NCBI GenBank assembly: GCA_900757715.1
Contig: CAAEOZ010000254.1
Location: forward strand, 1 to 6,618
Length of the DNA: 6,618 nt
Reading direction: 5' to 3'
DNA from: an uncultured Veillonella sp.
GTDB lineage: Bacteria > Bacillota > Negativicutes > Veillonellales > Veillonellaceae
Positions 1 through 4,950 of the stretch are shown in pieces; position 1 is the first letter of the stretch, and every line of letters begins with the position of its first letter. The translations under genes were made by a program, and so were the position numbers. The notes under the pieces were generated by a model, which was not told the origin of the DNA, did not search any database, and saw nothing but the letters and a program-made list of their open reading frames with translations.

Positions 1-16
1 AATAGGAGGGGTTATT

Positions 17-463
17 ATGGTTACCTACAAAACTATTGTCGTACCTACTGATGGTTCTGAAAATGCTAAACGTGCGTTGGAACATGCTCTCGCTGTAGCG
101 GATCGCAACCAAGCTGAATTGATTGTTGTTCACGTTGCAAATATTGTGTCTGCTATTTCCAATTTTGATCAAACACCAATTTCTGGTGGATATGTATCTG
201 AGCAAATTGCTGAGGATATGGAAGAAACTGGTAAGGAAATTCTTAATGATGTAGTGAAAGAAATTCCTGCAGGCGTAAAAGTTAAAAGCGTATTTGAAGT
301 TGGCTCCCCTGGACCTGCACTACTTGCAGTGGCAAAAAAATATAATGCTGATCTCATCGTAATGGGTAGCCGTGGTCTTGGTCCTTTGAAAGGCTTATTC
401 ATGGGTAGCGTAAGTAGCTATGTAACTAGCCACTCCACTTGCCCTGTATTAATCATTAAATAA
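17..463 (+). CDS. Universal stress protein (UspA family, ATP-binding type)
   Basis: This is a 148-residue single-domain cytoplasmic protein of the usual UspA length. It opens with the family strand TIVVPTDGS (residues 6-14), including the conserved Asp12. Near the C-terminus it has a complete nucleotide-binding motif G-x2-G-x9-G-S: G117, G120, G130, S131, with MGSRG at 116-120. The motif marks the ATP-binding branch of the family (like MJ0577) rather than the UspA branch that does not bind ATP. The last strand, CPVLIIK, is also typical. The start at 17 is supported by the ribosome binding site AGGAGGGG at 4-11. Proteins of this family act as dimers in stress survival, and the specific role here cannot be told. 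It is probably monocistronic, since a strong terminator follows within 35 bp; its promoter lies outside the window. Confidence 0.95.
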   Translation: MVTYKTIVVPTDGSENAKRALEHALAVADRNQAELIVVHVANIVSAISNFDQTPISGGYVSEQIAEDMEETGKEILNDVVKEIPAGVKVKSVFEVGSPGPALLAVAKKYNADLIVMGSRGLGPLKGLFMGSVSSYVTSHSTCPVLIIK

Positions 464-493
464 TTTATATCTTATATTTTATATAGATATGAT

Positions 494-530
494 AAAAAAA
501 GAGACTTTGGTTTCTCAAAGTCTCTTTTTT
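494..530 (+). terminator. Rho-independent terminator after the universal stress gene
   Basis: A perfect 9-bp stem GAGACTTTG (501-509) pairs with CAAAGTCTC (516-524) across a 6-nt loop and is followed by a run of T (525-530). The A-run at 494-500 extends the stem and could allow weak termination on the other strand. It isolates the stress gene from the regulator downstream. Confidence 0.9.
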
Positions 531-540
531 ATGTTAAAAA

Positions 541-549
541 TGATATAAT
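541..549 (+). promoter_or_regulatory. Extended -10 promoter of the ArsR-family gene
   Basis: TGATATAAT is a perfect extended -10 element (TG at 541-542, TATAAT at 544-549). No good -35 is seen at 17 bp spacing, where the sequence falls in the tail of the preceding terminator. That fits an extended -10 promoter, which does not need one. Transcription would start near 555-557, giving a leader of about 100 nt before the ATG at 656. Confidence 0.65.
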
Positions 550-553
550 GTCT

Positions 554-572
554 ATATGTATGCCATACATAT
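554..572 (+). promoter_or_regulatory. Perfect 9-1-9 palindrome, likely ArsR-family operator
   Basis: ATATGTATG (554-562), one central C, then CATACATAT (564-572) form a perfect inverted repeat just after the -10 box, covering the expected transcription start. ArsR/SmtB repressors bind AT-rich inverted repeats with ATATG...CATAT-like arms at exactly such positions, so autorepression by the gene at 656 is the natural reading. Binding by this protein is inferred, not shown. Confidence 0.6.
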
Positions 573-579
573 TGGTGTT

Positions 580-595
580 ATACGTTAAGACGTAT
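580..595 (+). repeat. Second inverted repeat in the ArsR-gene leader
   Basis: ATACGT (580-585) and ACGTAT (590-595) are perfect inverted arms separated by 4 nt (TAAG). The arms resemble those of the larger palindrome at 554-572, whose centre lies about 24.5 bp upstream. It may be an auxiliary operator or a small leader hairpin; it may also be chance in AT-rich DNA. Confidence 0.35.
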
Positions 596-655
596 CGATT
601 AGTGACATAGAAGAGCTACAAAAAAGAATGGATAGGATTAAAAAAGGGGGATTAT

Positions 656-946
656 ATGACCGACAAACAAGAATCATTGCTGAAGCTAGCAGAACTGTTT
701 AAAATCTTGGGTGATCCTACACGCCTTAAAATAGTAGAGCTATTACTAGAAAATGAAATGTGTGTTAATCACATTGCAGAAACCATGGAGATGGGACAAT
801 CTGCTATTTCTCATCAATTGCGTGTATTGCGCCAAGCACGCCTTGTTACATATCGTAAAGATGGGAAAACAGCATACTATTCTCTAAACGATGATCATGT
901 TGAATGTTTAGTTCGCATGGGGATGGAACACGTAGCTCATCAATAA
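656..946 (+). CDS. ArsR/SmtB-family metal-sensing repressor, CzrA-like (Zn/Co type)
   Basis: This is a 96-residue winged-helix regulator of standard family length. LFKILGDPTRLKIVELL (14-30) is the family opening. The recognition helix is QSAISHQLRVLRQARLV (48-64), and the beta wing is YRKDGKTAYYSL (66-77). The last helix carries D79-x-H81-x10-H92-x2-H95, which is exactly the spacing of the alpha-5 zinc/cobalt site of Staphylococcus CzrA (D84, H86, H97, H100). Cys36 and His39 lie near the alpha-3 region, but the ELCVC arsenic/cadmium motif is absent. A zinc- or cobalt-responsive repressor is therefore the best call. The start follows the strong site AAAAAGGGGG at 641-650. No metal exporter is adjacent: the gene stands alone between terminators. 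It is probably autoregulated through the palindrome at 554-572. The identity of the metal is inferred from ligands only. Confidence 0.9.
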   Translation: MTDKQESLLKLAELFKILGDPTRLKIVELLLENEMCVNHIAETMEMGQSAISHQLRVLRQARLVTYRKDGKTAYYSLNDDHVECLVRMGMEHVAHQ

Positions 947-1028
947 TTAAGAACGTAATCATTTAAAGTCTCATTATAAGATATGAGGCTATGATACACT
1001 TATAAGTATTTTGGCCTCAAAATATAAT

Positions 1029-1057
1029 AAAAGGAGCCCTTTTAGAGGGCTCCTTTT
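1029..1057 (+). terminator. Bidirectional intrinsic terminator between convergent genes
   Basis: AAGGAGCCCT (1031-1040) pairs perfectly with AGGGCTCCTT (1046-1055) across a 5-nt loop, flanked by A-run on the left and T-run (1054-1058) on the right. The symmetry lets it end transcription of the ArsR gene on the plus strand and of the transporter gene on the minus strand. Confidence 0.9.
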
Positions 1058-1075
1058 TGTATAGGTGTACTCGTA

Positions 1076-2065
1076 TCAATATAATGGGAAGAGATAATAG
1101 GCTATAGTAATAAACAGTGGCATAGTTATAGCGGATAAAATAGTTGTGCCCATTACGATTTGTGTAGCATATTCTGGATTATTCTTCATTTCAATAGCAA
1201 TAAGAGACATATTAATAGCCGTTGGAACGCTATAGGTTATAATGATAGTTTGTGCCGCTATTGGATGCATAGGACCGTAGAACATTATAAATAGTATAGT
1301 AATACCAGCTGCTATGAGTGGACTTACAACGAGCCGTAATGTGGTAGCAAGCATGACATCCATCTTAAAGAAGTTTAGCGGTGTTCTATTAATTTGAACA
1401 CCCAAGGCAATCATAGCGACGCCAACGAAGGCATTGGCAAATATATTGAGCGGTGCAAAGAAGAAGAGACCGTGTAAATCGAAAGGGAGTAGGTGGCAAA
1501 GTAGTGCCAGTGGGATGGCATATACCATAGGCATGTGGAATACGACTTTTAGTGCATCCCGTGGGGTTAGTCGTCCAGCTCCAGCTTGGTAGAACCCATA
1601 GGTATTACTACTGATAGTTTGAATAATCATGATAGATACAACGCTTACAAGACCTAAATTGGCATAAGGTGTGGCTCCATCGATGACATATGGAATATTA
1701 GTAAATACAAAGATAGCAAGGGCGACACCCATATTCCCAACGTTATTAAACATAACGCAGTTTTTTAAGGTTGCAATCTTGGCCACATCATATCCTTGCA
1801 TCTTACCTACCACATCTGAAAGGATGGAGTTTAGTATGAGTACACAGAGCGCACAGAATACAATTTCTAAAGTACCTGAGTTAAGTTTAGCTTCATACAT
1901 CGCTCGAAATATAAAGGTAGGTAACAATATATAAAAGTTTAGTTTACTCAGCGTATATAGATCGAGTTTAAATCTTCTATCTAATATAAATCCCACGCCT
2001 ATAAGTACTAAGATAGGGACCATAGAATTCATAAAAATATGGCCTACTAATTCGAATAGATTCAT
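1076..2065 (-). CDS. AEC-family transporter (auxin efflux carrier / malate permease-like)
   Basis: This is a 329-residue, very hydrophobic inner-membrane protein. It has about ten predicted transmembrane segments in two inverted halves, the arrangement of the AEC (auxin efflux carrier) superfamily. The discontinuous helix signature FNNVGNMG lies at 106-113. The second half has RLVVSPLIA (244-252) and the crossover-like SVPTAINMSLIA (279-290). Bacterial relatives move malate, malonate or other organic acids, but the substrate cannot be assigned from sequence. Two ATG codons are adjacent (2066-2068 and 2063-2065). AGGTGAG at 2069-2075 is too close to the first and well spaced for the second, so I start at 2065; starting at 2068 adds one Met. 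It is monocistronic, divergent from modA, and convergent with the ArsR gene. A perfect palindrome at 2090-2107 sits just upstream. Confidence 0.88.
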   Translation of the reverse strand: MNLFELVGHIFMNSMVPILVLIGVGFILDRRFKLDLYTLSKLNFYILLPTFIFRAMYEAKLNSGTLEIVFCALCVLILNSILSDVVGKMQGYDVAKIATLKNCVMFNNVGNMGVALAIFVFTNIPYVIDGATPYANLGLVSVVSIMIIQTISSNTYGFYQAGAGRLTPRDALKVVFHMPMVYAIPLALLCHLLPFDLHGLFFFAPLNIFANAFVGVAMIALGVQINRTPLNFFKMDVMLATTLRLVVSPLIAAGITILFIMFYGPMHPIAAQTIIITYSVPTAINMSLIAIEMKNNPEYATQIVMGTTILSAITMPLFITIAYYLFPLY

Positions 2066-2089
2066 CATCTCACCTAGAGTTTTTCTTTA

Positions 2090-2107
2090 ATATATTAGTT
2101 AATATAT
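2090..2107. promoter_or_regulatory. 18-bp perfect palindrome upstream of the AEC transporter
   Basis: ATATATTAGTTAATATAT has perfect 8-bp arms around a 2-bp centre. It ends 25 bp from the transporter start and thus lies where a promoter or operator for the minus-strand gene would be. It is a good candidate operator, though low-complexity AT sequence makes chance palindromes more likely. Confidence 0.4.
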
Positions 2108-2262
2108 AAGGCATAGTTTTAATGTATCGTATAACTATATGTAGTAAATATACAGTTGTTTTATATAAGCTGTAAGTGAATAAGTTTTCTAAAATATTTT
2201 TATCTTTTATAGTATTATCATACCATAGTATCTATTGTTTGGGGCTTAAAAATTTATCGATT

Positions 2263-2287
2263 ATGATTACTTATGATAATCATCAGA
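2263..2287. promoter_or_regulatory. Fur-box-like inverted repeat far upstream of modA
   Basis: ATGATTA (2263-2269) and TAATCAT (2277-2283) are perfect 7-bp inverted arms with a 7-bp spacer. Positions 2269-2287 match the 19-bp Fur consensus GATAATGATAATCATTATC at 13 of 19 bases, including an unbroken run of eleven. A weak promoter, TTGGGG (2239-2244), 17 bp, TATGAT (2262-2267), would place its -10 at the edge of this site. Fur-family or other metal control of modA is possible; the assignment is tentative. Confidence 0.35.
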
Positions 2288-2340
2288 AACATCTATGCAG
2301 AATGTAATTTCAGTATACGATTTCAACCATCGATTTATAG

Positions 2341-2346
2341 TATAAT
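2341..2346 (+). promoter_or_regulatory. Candidate -10 element of modA
   Basis: TATAAT is a perfect -10 hexamer about 100 bp before the modA start. No convincing -35 lies at 16-18 bp; the best nearby sequence, TTTCAA at 2321-2326, gives a spacer of only 14. It would therefore be weak or activator-dependent. It is followed at once by the small palindrome at 2350-2364. Confidence 0.4.
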
Positions 2347-2349
2347 ATG

Positions 2350-2364
2350 AATATATTGTATATT
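2350..2364. promoter_or_regulatory. Small palindrome downstream of the modA -10
   Basis: AATATA (2350-2355), TTG, TATATT (2359-2364) are perfect 6-bp inverted arms located where transcription would start from the TATAAT at 2341. AT-rich dyads with TATA-like arms are a feature of molybdate-responsive ModE operators, but the match is too loose to name a regulator. Confidence 0.3.
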
Positions 2365-2447
2365 TCAGTTTGTTAGTATACGAAGTGTCTCTAGGTATTA
2401 CCATGGCTTTTATAGTATGGCGTTTTAAGGGATGCACAGGAGGAATT

Positions 2448-3236
2448 ATGAAACGAATTTTATTAGTATTAATGAGCGTTTTCATGCTTGCTTTTTTAGT
2501 AGGTTGTGGTAATGATGCAAGTAAAACAACTGAGTCAGCTAAACCAAGCACATCTGAAAAGATTACTGTACAAGCTGCAGCAAGCCTTAAAGGTGCTCTT
2601 ACAGAATTGGCTGATGCTTATAAAAAAAGCCATAACTTAGCGGATGATCAAATCGCTATTAACTTTGCTGGTTCTGGTACATTACGTCAACAAATTGAAC
2701 AAGGTGCACCAGCTAGTTTATTTATTTCTGCTGACGAAAAAAACATGAAAATGTTACAAGAAAAAGATTTGGTAACTGATGTAAAACCATTCGTAACTAA
2801 TGAACTCGTTCTCGTAGTTCCAAAAGGTCAACCTAAGGTTGAGCTAAATCAAATCGCTACAGTAAAGCGTATCGTATTGGGCAATCCTGAAACAGTACCA
2901 GCTGGTAACTATGGTAAACAAGTATTAACAAAACTAGGCGTTTGGGAACAGGTAGAACCTAATGTAGTATATGCTAAAGATGTAAAAGCTGTAACAGCTT
3001 CCATTAGCCAAGGTGCTGGAGATGCTGGTTTCATCTATAAAACTGATGCTATCGCAGCGGGCGATGCAGTTGAAATCTCTGCAGTAACACCGGCTGATTC
3101 CCATGATCCAGTTATCTATCCAATTGGTATTATTAAAAAATATGACAACGCATTGGCAAAAGACTTCTACCAATACGTAATGAGCCCAGAAGGCCAAAAA
3201 GTATTAGAAAAATACGGTTTCTCTACTTCTAAATAA
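2448..3236 (+). CDS. modA: Molybdate/tungstate ABC transporter, substrate-binding lipoprotein ModA
   Basis: This is the extracytoplasmic binding protein that captures molybdate or tungstate and delivers it to ModBC. The 262-residue precursor has a basic start MKR, a hydrophobic stretch, and the lipobox LVGC with Cys20 as the lipid anchor. A Ser/Thr/Lys-rich linker follows (about 21-38). The mature fold begins ITVQAAASLKGAL (39-51), and Ser46 is the expected first oxyanion ligand. NFAGSGTLRQQIEQGAP (72-88) supplies the second (Ser76), followed by the hallmark SLFISAD (90-96). The C-terminal lobe has PAGNYGKQVL and GFIYKTDA, which carry the remaining ligand regions. The start at 2448 is fixed by AGGAGGA at 2438-2444. 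The open frame runs upstream to a TTG at 2370, but that would bury the signal peptide. A terminator follows, so modA may be transcribed in excess of modBC. Molybdate and tungstate cannot be told apart here. Confidence 0.95.
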   Translation: MKRILLVLMSVFMLAFLVGCGNDASKTTESAKPSTSEKITVQAAASLKGALTELADAYKKSHNLADDQIAINFAGSGTLRQQIEQGAPASLFISADEKNMKMLQEKDLVTDVKPFVTNELVLVVPKGQPKVELNQIATVKRIVLGNPETVPAGNYGKQVLTKLGVWEQVEPNVVYAKDVKAVTASISQGAGDAGFIYKTDAIAAGDAVEISAVTPADSHDPVIYPIGIIKKYDNALAKDFYQYVMSPEGQKVLEKYGFSTSK

Positions 3237-3240
3237 GAGT

Positions 3241-3270
3241 AAAGCGCTAGCTTTCAGGGCTAGCGTTTTC
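3241..3270 (+). terminator. Intrinsic terminator between modA and modB
   Basis: CGCTAGC (3245-3251) pairs with GCTAGCG (3259-3265) across a 7-nt loop. Outer A-T pairs and one G-T pair lengthen the stem (AAAG at 3241-3244 with TTTT at 3266-3269). The T tract is short (TTTTC), so termination is probably partial, letting some transcripts read into modBC. Confidence 0.75.
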
Positions 3271-3394
3271 TTATGATACAATAGAGATATTATTGATATT
3301 ACTAATCTTATGATTGCTTAATGTATGCTTTTTCTTTTTACTCTTTTGTAGTGATGAGTGCTTAATAATCTAGCATATGATATGATTTTGGGCA

Positions 3395-3400
3395 TATAAT
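3395..3400 (+). promoter_or_regulatory. Candidate -10 element for modBC
   Basis: TATAAT is a perfect -10 hexamer 76 bp before the modB start, in the 240-bp gap after modA. No clear -35 is seen. Another possible start is the extended -10 TGATACAAT at 3274-3282, right after the modA terminator. Either would let modBC be transcribed apart from modA. Confidence 0.35.
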
Positions 3401-3476
3401 TTGTTTGAAAAGTATTTTTGAATTAATGGATATAGCACATACTTTAGCGTTGTTGTGTATAGAAAGGGGGCGTGAC

Positions 3477-4145
3477 ATGAGTCCATTATGGCTGTCGCTA
3501 TGGGTGGCAAGTATAGCTCTTATTATAGTTATTTTAAGTGGCTTAGCGACTTGTTACTGGATGAACCGTTGCAAGTGGGGTGGTATTGCCATTCTTGATG
3601 CACTTATTACCTTGCCACTTGTACTGCCTCCGGTAGTCGTTGGTTTTGCGTTACTTATGGTATTTACTCCAGGTTATGCGTTTGGTGCTTGGCTTGAAGC
3701 TCATGGTATGAGTGTTGTTTTTGCTGCATCCGGTGCCGTGATAGCCTCCTCTGTAATTGCATTCCCGCTGTTTTATCAAACGGTGCGTTCAGCATTGCAA
3801 TCCGTCGATCATAATATGGAGGACGTAGCGCGTACATTAGGTGCTTCAGAGTTACGTATCTTCTTTACTATCTCCGTACCACTCGCTTGGAAAGGTATTC
3901 TGACGGGCAGTATTTTAGCCTTCTGTCGTGCTATGGGCGAGTTCGGTGCCACCATTTTGATTGCAGGCAATATTCCAAAAGTAACGCGCACCATGCCACT
4001 TGCTATTTACTCTTACGTAGAGGCAGGGCAGTACATGGATGCTTTTGAATTAGTTATCTATATTTGTGTGCTTACATTGGCATTGTTGAGTGGGATTCAC
4101 CTCATCACAAAGGGGTCCTTGTTCCGTCATATTGATAATAATTAG
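3477..4145 (+). CDS. modB: Molybdate ABC transporter permease ModB
   Basis: This is the inner-membrane channel subunit of the molybdate importer: 222 residues, the normal ModB length, with about five to six membrane segments. LDALITLPLVLPPVVVGFALL (40-60) is the family's early signature. The cytoplasmic EAA loop that docks the ATPase is EDVARTLGASELRIFFTISV (115-134) and reaches Gly140. It is followed by RAMGEFGATILIAGN (151-165) and RTMPLAIYSYVEAG (171-184), both classic for ModB. The start at 3477 is supported by AAAGGGGG at 3463-3470. The open frame extends upstream to a TTG at 3405 without a ribosome binding site, so I reject the longer form. Its stop codon TAG (4143-4145) is embedded in the ribosome binding site of modC, consistent with translational coupling. 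Confidence 0.94.
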   Translation: MSPLWLSLWVASIALIIVILSGLATCYWMNRCKWGGIAILDALITLPLVLPPVVVGFALLMVFTPGYAFGAWLEAHGMSVVFAASGAVIASSVIAFPLFYQTVRSALQSVDHNMEDVARTLGASELRIFFTISVPLAWKGILTGSILAFCRAMGEFGATILIAGNIPKVTRTMPLAIYSYVEAGQYMDAFELVIYICVLTLALLSGIHLITKGSLFRHIDNN

Positions 4146-4153
4146 GAGGTCCG

Positions 4154-4783
4154 ATGATTACATTTTCCTTTACCGTAGCTAGACCTTCTGTGACTGTGAA
4201 AGCCGATGGGGTACTTCCTTCTGGTATTACCGTTTTGACAGGTCAATCCGGCAGTGGTAAAAGTACTTTCATTAAATGCATTGCAGGACTTGTAAAACCC
4301 ACTACAGGTAGTATTCGCTGTAATGAAACAACGTGGGTGAATCGAGATAATAAGATTTGGGTTCCCGCTCAAAAACGTCAGGTAGGCTATATGCCACAAG
4401 GCAATATCGTATTCCCGCATTTGTCTGTGGAACATAATATTACCTATAGCAAACGAGGCACACCTAATATGTGCAATAGTCTATTGCAGCGTTTAGGCCT
4501 TGAGAAATATCGCAAAACGAAGGCAGGGAGCTTGTCAGGTGGTGAGCAACAACGTGTTGCATTGGGACGTGCCCTTTATTCTAAACCCACTATATTGCTT
4601 CTCGATGAGCCTTTATCTGCTTTAGATTGGAACTTGCGAAAACATGTGCGTGAAGATTTGGTGTCCATTATTCGCGAGTGGGATGTACCTTGTGTATGGG
4701 TAACTCATGATGAAAGCGAAGCCGAAATGGTTGGAGATCGGCACTGGACCTGTGAAGACGGAATCATTACAATTCCTAAATAA
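4154..4783 (+). CDS. modC: Molybdate ABC transporter ATP-binding protein ModC, short form without Mop domain
   Basis: This is the ATPase subunit that powers ModB. All ABC motifs are intact: Walker A GQSGSGKST (30-38), Q-loop YMPQ with Gln82, signature LSGGEQQR (127-134), Walker B ILLLDEP (147-153), D-loop SALD (155-158) and switch His185 in VTHDE. It has 209 residues, against about 350 for E. coli ModC. The frame stops after the ABC domain, so the C-terminal Mop/TOBE molybdate-binding domain is absent. This looks natural: the domain ends cleanly and a non-coding hairpin region follows. Similar short ModC proteins exist in other bacteria. Without Mop, allosteric inhibition by cytoplasmic molybdate is not expected by that route. 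A perfect AGGAGGT (4144-4150) overlaps the modB stop. Pairing with modB supports the substrate call over other ABC importers. Confidence 0.9.
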   Translation: MITFSFTVARPSVTVKADGVLPSGITVLTGQSGSGKSTFIKCIAGLVKPTTGSIRCNETTWVNRDNKIWVPAQKRQVGYMPQGNIVFPHLSVEHNITYSKRGTPNMCNSLLQRLGLEKYRKTKAGSLSGGEQQRVALGRALYSKPTILLLDEPLSALDWNLRKHVREDLVSIIREWDVPCVWVTHDESEAEMVGDRHWTCEDGIITIPK

Positions 4784-4803
4784 GGGAAGTCTAATAAAAA
4801 TAT

Positions 4804-4890
4804 AAAACACCTTCATAAACGTTATCATATGATATATGCTATTCAACTTGAATAGGGGCTCATTATGATGACTATTTGTGAAGGTGTTTT
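4804..4890. terminator. Long composite hairpin between convergent modC and cytX, probable bidirectional terminator
   Basis: AAAACACCTTCA (4804-4815) pairs perfectly with TGAAGGTGTTTT (4879-4890). One G-T and three A-T pairs extend it to 4819/4875. After a small bulge, GTTATCATA (4821-4829) pairs with 4864-4872, with one wobble. The apical part contains TATTCAA-C-TTGAATA (4840-4854), which can form its own hairpin. A T-run follows on the plus strand (to 4892) and a T-rich stretch on the minus strand (4794-4807). It is far larger than an ordinary terminator, with about 43 nt between the arms of the extended stem, but its place between convergent genes fits termination on both strands. Confidence 0.65.
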
Positions 4891-4950
4891 TTGTTATTAC
4901 TATAATCTTTATTATTGATTTAGTATATGTATATTACGTTTTGGTTGTTG

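Larger units (their letters stand above)
2066..2447. other. Gene-free divergent control region between the AEC transporter and modA
   Basis: This 382-bp AT-rich stretch carries no believable coding sequence. It must hold the promoters of two divergent genes. It contains palindromes at 2090-2107, 2263-2283 and 2350-2364, a -10-like TATAAT at 2341-2346, and a 9-bp direct repeat AGTATACGA at 2312-2320 and 2375-2383. These are listed separately. No riboswitch or tRNA is recognised here. Confidence 0.7.

Noticed and set aside
2370..2447. Upstream extension of modA to TTG 2370 or in-frame ATG 2403
   Set aside because: Neither has a convincing ribosome binding site, and both would bury the lipoprotein signal peptide that starts perfectly at 2448 after AGGAGGA.
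2267..2551. Minus-strand 94-codon frame overlapping the modA signal region
   Set aside because: No recognisable domain or ribosome binding site; most of it is antisense to modA and its control region.
3405..3476. Upstream extension of modB to TTG 3405
   Set aside because: No ribosome binding site and beyond normal ModB length; ATG 3477 has AAAGGGGG at good spacing.
3237..3476. Possible molybdenum-cofactor (Moco) riboswitch before modB
   Set aside because: I see none of the conserved Moco-RNA helices; the stretch is AT-rich with only a terminator and -10-like boxes.
4865..4918. A 17-codon open frame (starting MMTICEGVF, aromatic-rich) preceded by AGGGG at 4854-4858
   Set aside because: It overlaps the 3' arm of the long hairpin and its T-run; composition follows the AT-rich DNA, and there is no sign of coding selection.
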